A stretch of DNA of 59,235 nt from the NCBI GenBank assembly GCA_017542915.1, contig JAFXWI010000024.1, forward strand, positions 1 through 59,235, read 5' to 3'. Origin of the DNA: Paludibacteraceae bacterium. Lineage in GTDB: Bacteria; Bacteroidota; Bacteroidia; Bacteroidales; Paludibacteraceae. A program made the translations under genes and the position numbers. Shown one piece after another: positions 41,763 to 49,641 of the stretch. Positions within the stretch are counted from its first letter, which is position 1, and each line of letters opens with the position of its first letter. Under the pieces are notes generated by a model, which saw only the letters and a list, made by a program, of their open reading frames with translations, did no database searches and had not been told where the DNA came from.

Positions 41763-43583
41763 TTATTTCTTTTTGGAAGAACCGGTACGAATGAGTTCTT
41801 TGGGTTTCGCCTCCATCTGAGGTACCGCCTTGTAATTCCACTCTTCCTCAAAATCCCAATTGGATTTGGTCTGTAACTTAGCCGGGAAATAATACACCGG
41901 TTCCGGCTGCCGTTTGTGCTCCCAACTGCCTGTTGTCCAGAGACCGTCTCCGTTCTCATCGATATACAAACGCATATAATAGGTCTGCGGTTTGAGGTAA
42001 CGGAAGAACGTACCTCCTTGCACAGCCGGTAGTTCGAGCACCGGTTCATCGCTGGTATTCAACAGCTGAATACGCGCTTTGGGCAGGAAAGGATTCAACT
42101 TAACGCGAAGCGTAGCGTACTCCTCGGGGTTCTTCACCTGCAATCCAAATTTCTCCGCTTTGTTAGGAGCTCCATATACATCGTGAAGCGCGGCACTATC
42201 TATCCTCAGCTCGTATTTCTTACCTGCTCCGAGAGAAGCAATCAGCGTCAGTTGCATCGGGAGTGTATCATAAGGCGCAATGCGGAATGAGACCGGTTTG
42301 AAGATGGTGTCCACTTGCTGGTACAAATGTATCGAATCGCGTTCCATGGAAGCGATAGGCGTAGAGCAATTGATCCGCAAGGTATCATAGAGCTCGAATC
42401 CCTGCCTTGCATTCGATTTGAGATCCAGCTTACGCTCTCGGTTCTTACGATCCAAGACTTTCTTCGCTTTCGCTGACAGACGAGGCGAACGCCAGATAGC
42501 ACGAAGCGTATCGGTGTACCACTCCAAGTTATAGACCGAATCGGTTCTGCGGTAACGCGCCTCCAAGAAGATCGAGTCCTGCGAGATAGCCGCACTATCG
42601 GTCAGCCAGATAGTGACCGTATCGCGAAGCTTGGAATAGTGCATATGCATGTACGGCATCGGGTCAATCCATGCCGAATCCGAACGAGTCGAGTCCGTCT
42701 CAGAAGGACGCATAGCACGGAATGAAGGCAGGCTGTCCGGCTCCGAAGAGAAACAAACACGAATTAAATGAGCTTGTTCGCGATGGGTACGCTGCAAATA
42801 CAAACGTTTTTGCTGCTGCTCAAAAAGCAACAACTGCAAGTCCGCAGGACCGTATTCATAGCCCACCAGACTGTCATTGCCCAACGAGTCCTTGTGGTAA
42901 TGAGGACGCACAACAGGCGTCAGCAGCGAGTCGGCATAAGCAAGCGGTTCACCCGGAGTCAGACGATAGTCACGGCTAATATCATTGACCGCATAAAGAC
43001 GGTAAGAGCCGCCCTGCATGTTCCCGATGCGGAAAGCACCCACGGAATCCGTACGACCAATACGCGTAAAAGGCATCTTCAAAAATGCCGAGTCATCCTT
43101 GTTCTCATGGATACCGACGATGATGCCCTGCTGCGGATTCAGATTAGAGGCATCATACACCTTTCCGCGCACTTCCAAGGTATCGATCTGCGGTCCCGTG
43201 GAGAAAGCAAACGAGTAATTCGAGAACGGATTGCGCTCCCTATAATCGCAAATAGCGTTGCCAAAATCGAGGGTGTATGTGGTGTTGTCACGAAGCGAAT
43301 CCGCAAACTGAACCACCACCTTCTTTCCGCGCACCTTCACGTCAGGCGGACGCTGCTGAGGAGGGGACATCAGAAAATTCTGACTCACGTTATTCAACTG
43401 CAGATATTCATTGAAACTGATCTCAATACGGTTCCGGTTAAAATTGAGCGCACCGTTCTCCGGCTCCGAACGAACAGGCTGAGGTGCAAGCGTGTCCCGA
43501 GGACCGCCCTGAGGACCTATGCCTCGGTTTGCACAAGACACCAATGCCAAAGAGGCAAGCAAGATATATATTTTCTTTCGCAT
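41763..43583 (-). CDS. Lipoprotein with Big_5/SbsA Ig-like domain
   Basis: A 606-aa lipoprotein (ALVSCANRG, Cys about 17) with the common Bacteroidota opening GPQGGPRDTLAPQPVRSEPENGA (given in part) followed by an SbsA Ig-like domain (about 25-125; IEISFNEYLQLNNV, YTLDFGNAICDYRERNP). A carboxypeptidase-regulatory-like module follows (VRGKVYDASNLNPQQGIIVGI), then a long beta-rich region and a C-terminal LRLYIDENGDGLWTTG motif. ATG codons at 43589 and 43583 both work; 43583 gives the cleaner signal. Function unknown; probably outer-membrane associated. pnuC follows after 11 nt. Confidence 0.87.
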   Translation of the reverse strand: MRKKIYILLASLALVSCANRGIGPQGGPRDTLAPQPVRSEPENGALNFNRNRIEISFNEYLQLNNVSQNFLMSPPQQRPPDVKVRGKKVVVQFADSLRDNTTYTLDFGNAICDYRERNPFSNYSFAFSTGPQIDTLEVRGKVYDASNLNPQQGIIVGIHENKDDSAFLKMPFTRIGRTDSVGAFRIGNMQGGSYRLYAVNDISRDYRLTPGEPLAYADSLLTPVVRPHYHKDSLGNDSLVGYEYGPADLQLLLFEQQQKRLYLQRTHREQAHLIRVCFSSEPDSLPSFRAMRPSETDSTRSDSAWIDPMPYMHMHYSKLRDTVTIWLTDSAAISQDSIFLEARYRRTDSVYNLEWYTDTLRAIWRSPRLSAKAKKVLDRKNRERKLDLKSNARQGFELYDTLRINCSTPIASMERDSIHLYQQVDTIFKPVSFRIAPYDTLPMQLTLIASLGAGKKYELRIDSAALHDVYGAPNKAEKFGLQVKNPEEYATLRVKLNPFLPKARIQLLNTSDEPVLELPAVQGGTFFRYLKPQTYYMRLYIDENGDGLWTTGSWEHKRQPEPVYYFPAKLQTKSNWDFEEEWNYKAVPQMEAKPKELIRTGSSKKK

Positions 43584-43604
43584 GATCATAAATTTCAGTA
43601 GAGC

Positions 43605-44354
43605 TTATCGGGAAATGAGTTGGAGAAAACGACAGATATAATCCTGCCAATTAGGCCACTCATGTCCGCCTTCGGTCTCGTAATACGTATATTCCACGCC
43701 CTCGGCATCTAACCAACGACGGTATTCCTGCAAGGACTCGTACAAGAAATCATCCTTCCCTATTCCGATCCAGAAAAGCTTGTAGTTCTCCGGCGCATTA
43801 TGCACAAAAGTAGCCGGAGAGAACATCCCGACATAAGCAAACTGCCCTTTGAGCACGCTGCTCACGCGCATCGTGTGATAGCCACCCATGGACAGACCCG
43901 CCACTGCACGCTCCGAAGGATCATGACTGATCCGGTAGCGATGCTCCGCTTCGTCCATAAAGCGAGCAAAGTTATTCTCCCATTCTCCCGTAGTCGCATT
44001 CGCTTTCTCTTCCTCGAAGGTCGGACGACTCGGACAGTTATCCGGCATGATCACCACCAACTCTTTGATGGCTCCCTTACGCAGCAGGGAATCCATGATA
44101 GGAATCAGCGCACCTTGCTCAATCCAGTCATTCTCATTGCCATACATACCATGGTGTAGATAGAGCACCGGAAAACGCTCTGCCACACGCTGCTCGTACT
44201 GCGCAGGCAGATACACGCGGCATGGCACGCCCATCAGCGTATCACGCACCGCACTCCCTGCCACCAAGGACGCTTGCTCCCTCTCCATCGTCTCTGCCCA
44301 TACACTCAAGCAGGAAAAGAGAATCCATAAAATCAATATAGTTATTTTTCTCAT
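43605..44354 (-). CDS. Secreted esterase-family alpha/beta hydrolase
   Basis: A 249-aa alpha/beta hydrolase of the putative esterase family (EstD/feruloyl-esterase-like). A signal peptide (ending SVWAE) precedes the hydrolase. Visible parts are FPVLYLHHGMYGNENDW (oxyanion-hole region), VVIMPDNCPS, the nucleophile elbow VAGLSMGGYHTM (Ser about 151), and the C-terminal ETEGGHEWPNW with the catalytic His. The ATG at 44354 is used; the in-frame TTG at 44372 would lie at the transcription start. The natural substrate is unknown, but acyl or feruloyl groups on glycans are usual for the family. Confidence 0.9.
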   Translation of the reverse strand: MRKITILILWILFSCLSVWAETMEREQASLVAGSAVRDTLMGVPCRVYLPAQYEQRVAERFPVLYLHHGMYGNENDWIEQGALIPIMDSLLRKGAIKELVVIMPDNCPSRPTFEEEKANATTGEWENNFARFMDEAEHRYRISHDPSERAVAGLSMGGYHTMRVSSVLKGQFAYVGMFSPATFVHNAPENYKLFWIGIGKDDFLYESLQEYRRWLDAEGVEYTYYETEGGHEWPNWQDYICRFLQLISR

Positions 44355-44382
44355 TCCGTTGTGTTTTTTCAACTTTGCGGTG

Positions 44383-44414
44383 CAAAGTTACTGCTTTTTT
44401 TTGACATACGCAAG
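44383..44414 (-). promoter_or_regulatory. Bacteroidota-type promoter for the esterase operon
   Basis: Minus-strand CTTG (44414-44411), a 20-nt spacer and TAACTTTG (44390-44383). It leaves a leader of about 22 nt before the ATG at 44354 and probably also drives the Ig-like lipoprotein and pnuC genes. Confidence 0.78.
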
Positions 44415-44455
44415 AGAAGCGGCTTTTTTGTTGCATTTTTACACCAATTATGCCA

Positions 44456-44472
44456 AGAGGGGGGATTCGAAC
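44456..44472 (-). repeat. 17-nt duplicate of the tRNA-Ser T-arm/acceptor end
   Basis: The 17 bases here are identical to 44551-44567, the T-loop and 3' acceptor part of the tRNA-Ser gene. The flanking sequence does not form a T-stem, so this is not a second working tRNA. It may be an attachment-site-like duplication or the relic of a tandem tRNA. Confidence 0.75.
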
Positions 44473-44510
44473 GAGGGGTGAGAAGGCTCGCCTCCTTCTC
44501 ATAAAAAGAA

Positions 44511-44537
44511 AAATAGGGACCTTCTTGGTTCCTATTT
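44511..44537 (-). terminator. Intrinsic terminator downstream of tRNA-Ser
   Basis: An 11-bp stem (44511-44521 with 44527-44537, one G-T pair) and a 5-nt loop lie 10 nt beyond the tRNA 3' end on the minus strand, followed on that strand by a T-rich run. A second small hairpin with arms GAGAAGG/CCTTCTC lies at about 44481-44501. Confidence 0.75.
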
Positions 44538-44546
44538 CTTTTTCTG

Positions 44547-44633
<87 letters not shown>

Positions 44634-44765
44634 ATCGCGTTCGGCAAATGGCTCGCAAATGAACTAAACCGCTACGCTAATTAGTTGGTGCGACCATTGC
44701 CTCCGCTCTCCCCAAAAATTAAATTTTTTTGGGACCCGTTTTGGGTTTCTTGCTAAAAGCGGGTG

Positions 44766-44797
44766 CAAAGGTACTGCTTTTTTATGACATACGCAAA
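44766..44797 (-). promoter_or_regulatory. Bacteroidota-type promoter for tRNA-Ser
   Basis: Minus-strand TTTG (44797-44794), a 20-nt spacer and TACCTTTG (44773-44766). The tRNA starts about 127 nt downstream, so the precursor has a long 5' leader; the leader includes an A/T palindrome at about 44707-44733. Confidence 0.72.
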
Positions 44798-44813
44798 TTT
44801 TTTTGCACTTTTT

Positions 44814-44845
44814 TTTGTTTATTTGGCAAAAAAGTTGTAATTTTG
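44814..44845 (+). promoter_or_regulatory. Bacteroidota-type promoter for the CYTH gene
   Basis: TTTG (44814-44817), a 20-nt spacer and TAATTTTG (44838-44845), with the ATG at 44865. The -33 box is 16 nt from that of the divergent tRNA promoter. Confidence 0.8.
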
Positions 44846-44864
44846 CACTCAAATACGCATAATT

Positions 44865-45323
44865 ATGGCAAAAAACACCGAAATCGAACGAAAATTTTTG
44901 GTTAAGTCGAACGCTTTTATCGCTCAAGCGACGACGAGTTATGAAATCATGCAGGGTTATCTTTGCAAAGATCCCGAGAAGACCATTCGCGTACGCATAC
45001 GAGACGCGCGTGCGTTCCTTACTATTAAATCTTCGCTTCTTCGAGACGGTATCGCTAAGTTCGAATGGGAAAAAGAGATCGACTTGGCGGACGCTAAAGA
45101 GCTGATGAAGATTTGCCTGCCGGGTGCAATCTCCAAAACACGATACATCATTAAGGCGAAAGAAGACGACCTCAAATGGGAAGTCGATGTCTTTCACGGG
45201 CGTCTGGAAGGAAGGGTGCTTGCGGAGATCGAGTTAAGCGACGAAGACGAAGCCATCGAGCGTCCGGATTGGTTAGGCGAAGAAGTCACCGGTCAGCCAC
45301 AATACTACAACGCAAACATGTAA
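44865..45323 (+). CDS. CYTH-domain protein (triphosphate tunnel family)
   Basis: A 152-aa single-domain CYTH protein. It starts with the defining EIERKFLVK (residues 6-14) and has alternating charged strands lining the tunnel: TIRVRIRD (about 40-47), AFLTIKSS, KFEWEKEI (about 65-72), KTRYIIKA and WEVDVFHGRLEG, then VLAEIELSDEDE. Members hydrolyse inorganic triphosphate or nucleoside triphosphates; the short single-domain form is mostly triphosphatase. It has its own promoter and precedes bamD. Confidence 0.92.
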   Translation: MAKNTEIERKFLVKSNAFIAQATTSYEIMQGYLCKDPEKTIRVRIRDARAFLTIKSSLLRDGIAKFEWEKEIDLADAKELMKICLPGAISKTRYIIKAKEDDLKWEVDVFHGRLEGRVLAEIELSDEDEAIERPDWLGEEVTGQPQYYNANM

Positions 45324-45377
45324 TTTTGGCTCAAAACGCTTAAATTTATTCGATTATTCAAAATAGTTGCCAAAAAA

Positions 45378-45409
45378 TTTGCATATTTGCGATTTTTGTT
45401 GTACCTTTG
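45378..45409 (+). promoter_or_regulatory. Bacteroidota-type promoter for bamD-rpoZ-coaBC
   Basis: TTTG (45378-45381), a 20-nt spacer and TACCTTTG (45402-45409). The ATG is at 45428. This fixes the bamD start, because the longer frame from 45407 would begin within the -7 box. Confidence 0.8.
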
Positions 45410-45427
45410 CACGATTTTTTGATTACA

Positions 45428-46237
45428 ATGCGTAAAAAGGGACTTTATATAGTATTATTTATAGTGTTACTGAGCGGGTGCGGAGATTATCAGCGTTTGC
45501 TCAAGTCGCGTGACCCTGAGGAGAAATATCAGGCGGCTTTGATGTATTTCAATGACAAGCAGTACGTCAAGGCGCAAACGCTCTTGGATGATGTGTCCTC
45601 TTACTACAAAGGCACCGAGCGTTCCGAGGACGTGTTAGCCTATTTAGCACGCAGTTACATGGGTCAGAAATCGTACGATGCAGCGACCGATTATTATCAG
45701 GCATATGTCCGCAACTATCCCAAGGGCAAGTATGCTACCGAAGCGTATTTCCAGATAGGTCACTGTCAGTACCTCAACTCGCCGGATGCCCGTCTGGATC
45801 AGGATATCACGCAGAAAGCGATAGAAGCCTATAACCTTTTCGTAGAGTTGTATCCTGAGAGTCCCTACTCGGCGCAAGCTTATGAGGAGATGAGTGAACT
45901 GTACGATAAGTTGGCTTACAAAGAGCTAAAGAGCGCTCAGTTGTATTACAATTTGGGTACGTATTTGGGCAACAACTATCTGAGCAGCGAGATCGTAGCC
46001 CGCAATGCGCTCAAGAACTATCCGAGCAACTCGTATCAAGAGGAGTTCAACTGGATTGTGATGCAAGCTAAATATCAGCAAATGGTTCATTCCATGGAGG
46101 ATAAGAAAGCCGAGCGTGCTCGTGACGCACAAGATGAGTACTATAACTTCATCACCGAATATCCGGACTCCAAGCACCGGAAAGAGGTGGAAAAAATGAA
46201 GCAGAAGATTGATAAGATATTGAGAAATCAAGGTTGA
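45428..46237 (+). CDS. bamD: Outer membrane protein assembly factor BamD
   Basis: A 269-aa TPR lipoprotein of the BAM complex, which inserts beta-barrel proteins into the outer membrane. The lipobox is VLLSGCGDY (Cys about 18), and the mature protein starts with the usual YQRLLKSRDPEEKYQAALMY. TPR pairs continue with YYKGTERSEDVLAYLARSYM, YVRNYPKGKYATEAYFQIGHC and YPESPYSAQAYEEM, as in other Bacteroidota BamD proteins. It heads the conserved Bacteroidota order bamD - omega - coaBC. Confidence 0.95.
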   Translation: MRKKGLYIVLFIVLLSGCGDYQRLLKSRDPEEKYQAALMYFNDKQYVKAQTLLDDVSSYYKGTERSEDVLAYLARSYMGQKSYDAATDYYQAYVRNYPKGKYATEAYFQIGHCQYLNSPDARLDQDITQKAIEAYNLFVELYPESPYSAQAYEEMSELYDKLAYKELKSAQLYYNLGTYLGNNYLSSEIVARNALKNYPSNSYQEEFNWIVMQAKYQQMVHSMEDKKAERARDAQDEYYNFITEYPDSKHRKEVEKMKQKIDKILRNQG

Positions 46238-46287
46238 TGAGTCGTTCAACCGAAAGAAAATACGATAATTGAAATTGAAAATATATT

Positions 46288-46620
46288 ATGGATTACAAAA
46301 ATTCAAAAGCACCTAAAAACACTGTCACACGTGACATTAACCAGCTTACCGAACCGGTAGGAAACGTGTACGAGACAGTAGCTATCATTGCCAAACGCGC
46401 AAATCAGATCAGTACCGGCATCAAGAGAGAGCTGGATGCCAAGCTGCAGGACTTCTCTATTCCGCAAGACTCACTGGATGAGACGTTTGAGAACAAAGAG
46501 CAAATCGAGATCAGCCGTCAGTACGAGCGTCTGCCGAAACCGACGCTGATGGCTACTCAAGAGTTCATCGACGGCGAGCTCATTTATCGCACCGGCAACA
46601 AGGACGAGGCGCTGAAGTAA
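46288..46620 (+). CDS. rpoZ: RNA polymerase omega subunit-like protein (RpoZ/Rpb6 family)
   Basis: A 110-aa protein of the Bacteroidota omega type. The omega/Rpb6 fold region is TEPVGNVYETVAIIAKRANQISTGIKREL, given in two parts: NVYETVAIIAKRANQIS (about residues 26-42) is the recognisable core. The C-terminal ATQEFIDGELIYRTG is shared by relatives in the phylum. It probably helps assemble RNA polymerase. The stop and the coaBC start overlap (TAATG), and the order after bamD is conserved in the phylum. Confidence 0.9.
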   Translation: MDYKNSKAPKNTVTRDINQLTEPVGNVYETVAIIAKRANQISTGIKRELDAKLQDFSIPQDSLDETFENKEQIEISRQYERLPKPTLMATQEFIDGELIYRTGNKDEALK

Positions 46621-47831
46621 TGAGCTTACAAGGCAAACACATACTGGTCGGCATCAGTGGTGGCATTGCGGCGTATAAGATACCGGAACTGATTCGTTCG
46701 CTGGTCAAAGCGGGCGCAGAAGTGAGAGTAGCTACTACCCGTCACGCACTGGAGTTTGTCACCGAGTTAACCCTGCAAACCGTTTCGGGCAGCAGGGTTT
46801 ATTCGGATGTGTTTGCAGCTATCAACGAACACGCTACCGAACACATCTCCCTACCCGATTGGTGCGATGCGATGATCGTAGCTCCTGCGACCGCCAATGT
46901 GCTTTGCAAAATGGCGGCAGGCATAGCGGACGACGCGCTGACGACCACCATCTGTTCTTGCGCAGCCCGCAAACCTATCGTGGTAGCGCCTGCGATGAAC
47001 GATAAGATGTGGGAGAACCCTGCCGTGCAAAACGCCGTAACGACTATCCGCCAATGGGAGAACGTGACGGTCGTTGAGCCTGCCGAAGGTCCATTAGCCT
47101 GTGGTACGAGCAGCAAAGGGCGCATGCGGGAGATAGATGAGTTGCAAGAGGCATTAGAGTACGCGCTGACGCCCAAGACGCTATCCGGCAAGCACGTTCT
47201 TATCACAGCCGGTGGCACGCAGGAGAAGATTGATCCTGTGCGGTTTATCAGCAATTACTCCACCGGCAAGATGGGCATCGCTCTTGCGCATGCTTGCGCG
47301 CGTAGAGGAGCGGATGTCACATTGGTTTGCGGAGCTGTGAGCGCACCCCTTATCAATCCTTTCGGCACTATCCGTCGCATAGATGCACTCTCGGCACAAA
47401 GCATGTACGAGGCTTGTACGGCTGTCTGGCCTACAACCGATATCGCTATTCTCTGCGCAGCCGTTGCGGACTTTACTCCGTCAGATACAGCGGACCAGAA
47501 AATCAAGAAACAAGAAGGTCAGACCGAACTATCACTACGTCTGACCACTACCCATGATATCGCCAAGACCTTAGGCGAGACCAAACGAGATGATCAGATC
47601 TTGGTCGGTTTTGCTTTAGAGACGGAGCATGAAAAAGAGAATGCGCTCCGAAAATTGGAGCGCAAACATCTCGATGCGATAATACTCAATTCTTTACGGG
47701 ATCAGGGAGCAGGCTTCGGCGCAGATACCAACATCGTTACTATCATGCAATCCAACGGCACTGTAACCTCCCTTCCCCTTCAGTCTAAATCGGTTATTTC
47801 CGAAGGAATCCTAAAAGCCCTTTTTTCTTAG
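46620..47831 (+). CDS. coaBC: Bifunctional phosphopantothenoylcysteine decarboxylase / phosphopantothenate-cysteine ligase
   Basis: A 403-aa bifunctional enzyme for two steps of coenzyme A synthesis. The N-terminal flavoprotein (CoaC) half has GISGGIAAYKIPELIRSL, the catalytic His region EHISLPDWCDAMIVAPATANVL and the APAMNDKMW signature with Cys at ACGTSSKGRM (about 160). The CoaB half begins near residue 187 with VLITAGGTQEKIDPVRFISN and STGKMGIALA, and ends with KDLDAIILN-like DAIILNSL. Length is normal. It overlaps the converging DUF3276 gene by 38 nt. Confidence 0.96.
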   Translation: MSLQGKHILVGISGGIAAYKIPELIRSLVKAGAEVRVATTRHALEFVTELTLQTVSGSRVYSDVFAAINEHATEHISLPDWCDAMIVAPATANVLCKMAAGIADDALTTTICSCAARKPIVVAPAMNDKMWENPAVQNAVTTIRQWENVTVVEPAEGPLACGTSSKGRMREIDELQEALEYALTPKTLSGKHVLITAGGTQEKIDPVRFISNYSTGKMGIALAHACARRGADVTLVCGAVSAPLINPFGTIRRIDALSAQSMYEACTAVWPTTDIAILCAAVADFTPSDTADQKIKKQEGQTELSLRLTTTHDIAKTLGETKRDDQILVGFALETEHEKENALRKLERKHLDAIILNSLRDQGAGFGADTNIVTIMQSNGTVTSLPLQSKSVISEGILKALFS

Positions 47832-48165
47832 GCTCTTCGATTTCTGCCTCTTCTTCTTTCGAATCTTCAGGCACAAACGCCGGACGCTCTTCGATTGTAC
47901 CTAACTCATTCTGTACATACGTAATAACATCCTGTAGGCTTTCTGTAAAGTGAGTAAAGTCCTCTTTGTAGAGGAAAAGCTTGTGTTTCTCGAACGACGG
48001 AGCGTCTTCGCCCTCGTTCTGACGACGCTTACTCTCTGTGATGCAGAGGTAAAGATCATTGTTACGAGCCTTGCGTACATCTAAGTAATAGATGCGCTTT
48101 CCAGCCTTCACTGAACGGCTGTAAACGATCTCTTGATCGCGTCTTTCTTCATTAATTTTGTCCAT
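47794..48165 (-). CDS. DUF3276 (PUR-alpha-like) protein
   Basis: A 123-aa protein of the DUF3276/PUR family of small nucleic-acid-binding proteins found in Bacteroidota and some spirochaetes. The core is EIVYSRSVKAGKRIYYLDVR followed by LYLCITESKRR and KHKLFLYKEDFTHFTESLQDVITYV, an alternating beta-beta-beta-helix pattern like the PUR repeat. The C-terminus is acidic then basic (EEEAEIEEPKKKGLLGF). The ATG at 48165 is used because the longer frame to 48282 crosses the promoter. It probably binds single-stranded DNA or RNA; the target is unknown. Confidence 0.9.
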   Translation of the reverse strand: MDKINEERRDQEIVYSRSVKAGKRIYYLDVRKARNNDLYLCITESKRRQNEGEDAPSFEKHKLFLYKEDFTHFTESLQDVITYVQNELGTIEERPAFVPEDSKEEEAEIEEPKKKGLLGFLRK

Positions 48166-48194
48166 TTTTACAAATTTTATATAAAAATCGGCTG

Positions 48195-48226
48195 CAAAAT
48201 TACAAAAAATCTTGCACATATGCAAA
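48195..48226 (-). promoter_or_regulatory. Bacteroidota-type promoter for the DUF3276 gene
   Basis: Minus-strand TTTG (48226-48223), a 20-nt spacer and TAATTTTG (48202-48195). It overlaps the divergent nusB promoter by 16 nt, so the two cannot easily be occupied at once. Confidence 0.78.
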
Positions 48227-48242
48227 TTTTTTTGTATCTTTG
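48211..48242 (+). promoter_or_regulatory. Bacteroidota-type promoter for nusB-yajC-ybbR
   Basis: CTTG (48211-48214), a 20-nt spacer and TATCTTTG (48235-48242). The leader to the ATG at 48308 is about 60 nt and contains a GC-only hairpin. Confidence 0.78.
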
Positions 48243-48257
48243 CACAAATTTTTTTTT

Positions 48258-48274
48258 GCGCGCATAATGCGCGC
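48258..48274 (+). other. GC hairpin in the nusB leader
   Basis: GCGCGC (48258-48263) pairs with GCGCGC (48269-48274) around ATAAT, at about base 10 of the predicted nusB transcript. No T-run follows, so it is more likely a leader structure than a terminator. Confidence 0.5.
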
Positions 48275-48307
48275 CTACGCACGAACTAAACTATATATTT
48301 ACTGTTT

Positions 48308-49261
48308 ATGATCAATAGAACGATGGTTAGAACGCGTGTTGTCCAAACGCTGTTCGCTTACTACCAAAATCCGGACAAAACTACTATTTCCGCACGCAAG
48401 GAGTTGAACAAATCCTTCGCCGACACGTATGACTTGTATTTCGTGTTGTTGGATTTTGCCAATGAGTTGACGGCATACGCTCAGCGTCAGATGGAGGAGC
48501 AGATGACTCGCGCACGCGCTACGCACTCGTCCTGGACTCCGAATCGCCGCTTTATACAAAACCGATTTGCGCAGCAGTTGTTCGACAACCGTATCTTGCG
48601 CGCGCGCATCCAAGAGCAACGTTTGGTCTGGGATAGCGGAATGACTGCCGTTTCCGAGATATATCGTCAGTTGACGGAGAGCGATTTCTATCGTGAGTAT
48701 ATGGAAGCAGATAGTTGTACCTATGAGGATGACAAACGTATCTGGAGACTGATTTACCAACATCTGCTCTTCGGCAGCGAGGCACTCCAAGAGGCGCTGG
48801 ACGAGATGGAGGTAGTGTTGGATAAATCCAACTGGACGGTGGATGCGGATGTCGTCGTCAGCTATATCGTCAAGACCATCAAGCGTTTCAATGAAGACAG
48901 TGACCCGAGCACTCCGCTCTTGGAGATGTTCGATGACGAGAGCGAACTCCAGTTTGCCAATTCCCTATTAGAGCACGCTATTTCTCATCACGACGAGTAC
49001 GAAGAGCTCATCAATTCGCACCTGAAAGGCTGGGAAGCTGACCGTATTGCGTATATGGACCGCATCATCATCGGAACAGCATTGGCAGAGATCCTCAACT
49101 TCGAGGAGATACCTCTTACCGTTTCGCTCAACGAGTATATCGAGCTCGCTAAGGAGTATTCGGGAGATAAGAGTTACATGTTCATCAATGGTATCCTCTC
49201 CGAGGTACTTCGGGACATGAAGTACAACGGCACTTTCTTCAAAGCGCTCGGAGTGAAATAA
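48308..49261 (+). CDS. nusB: Transcription antitermination factor NusB (long Bacteroidota form)
   Basis: A 317-aa protein, about twice the size of E. coli NusB but normal for Bacteroidota. The NusB fold is visible at both ends: MVRTRVVQTLFAYYQ near the N-terminus and a C-terminal region WEADRIAYMDRIIIGTALAEILNFEEIPLTVSLNEYIELAKEYSGDKSYMFINGIL, quoted here only by its parts DRIIIGTALAEI and ISLNEY-like VSLNEYIELAKEYS (about 270-283). The middle is an extra helical segment. NusB binds boxA RNA with NusE for rRNA antitermination. An alternative ATG lies at 48323. A heptamer array begins on its stop codon. Confidence 0.93.
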   Translation: MINRTMVRTRVVQTLFAYYQNPDKTTISARKELNKSFADTYDLYFVLLDFANELTAYAQRQMEEQMTRARATHSSWTPNRRFIQNRFAQQLFDNRILRARIQEQRLVWDSGMTAVSEIYRQLTESDFYREYMEADSCTYEDDKRIWRLIYQHLLFGSEALQEALDEMEVVLDKSNWTVDADVVVSYIVKTIKRFNEDSDPSTPLLEMFDDESELQFANSLLEHAISHHDEYEELINSHLKGWEADRIAYMDRIIIGTALAEILNFEEIPLTVSLNEYIELAKEYSGDKSYMFINGILSEVLRDMKYNGTFFKALGVK

Positions 49262-49295
49262 ATTAAAGATTAAGAATTAAGAATTAAAAATTAAA
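49261..49295. repeat. Heptamer array between nusB and yajC, 5 units (AATTAAR family)
   Basis: Units AATTAAA, GATTAAG, AATTAAG, AATTAAA, AATTAAA. It starts with the last base of the nusB stop codon and ends 13 nt before the yajC ATG. Same family as 5001-5035 and 7537-7571. Confidence 0.95.
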
Positions 49296-49308
49296 AATAT
49301 CATACATT

Positions 49309-49641
49309 ATGTTAAATTTCATTTTATTGCAGGCTGAAATGGCCGCAGAAGGACAAGGTCAAAACCAGTGGTCGTTCTGGATCATGATGATCCTCATTTT
49401 CGTAGTTTTCTATTTCTTCATGATTCGTCCTCAGACCAAGCGTCAGAAAGAGTTGCAAAAGCAACGTGAGAGCATGAAAAAAGGTGACAAAGTAGTGACC
49501 GCAGGTGGTATTTACGGCGAGATCAAGGAAGTTCAAGAGACCACTTTCATCATCACTATCGCTAAAGATGTTACCATCAAAGTAAGCAAAGAGAGCGTCT
49601 TCGCTGACGCTGCCGAAGTTGCAACTGAAGAGAAAAAATGA
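49309..49641 (+). CDS. yajC: Preprotein translocase subunit YajC
   Basis: A 110-aa protein with one N-terminal transmembrane helix (about 24-42, FWIMMILIFVVFYFFMIRP) and a cytoplasmic domain with KRQKELQKQRESMKKGDKVVTAGGIYGEI, of which MKKGDKVVTAGGIYGEI (about 59-75) is the family signature. YajC joins SecDF at the Sec channel. Its stop overlaps the ybbR-like start as ATGA, and the nusB-yajC-ybbR order is conserved in Bacteroidales. Confidence 0.95.
   Translation: MLNFILLQAEMAAEGQGQNQWSFWIMMILIFVVFYFFMIRPQTKRQKELQKQRESMKKGDKVVTAGGIYGEIKEVQETTFIITIAKDVTIKVSKESVFADAAEVATEEKK

Noticed and set aside
42768..43601. 277-codon plus-strand open frame
   Set aside because: Antisense to the Ig-like lipoprotein gene; Arg/Thr/His-rich and without features.
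44355..44372. Upstream TTG start for the esterase gene
   Set aside because: It would lie at or before the transcription start given by the promoter at 44383-44414; the ATG at 44354 begins a proper signal peptide.
44441..44535. A second tRNA gene next to tRNA-Ser
   Set aside because: Only the 17-nt T-loop/acceptor segment matches; the T-stem, anticodon arm and acceptor stem cannot form.
45407..45427. Upstream TTG start for bamD
   Set aside because: It overlaps the -7 promoter box; the ATG at 45428 gives a standard lipoprotein signal.
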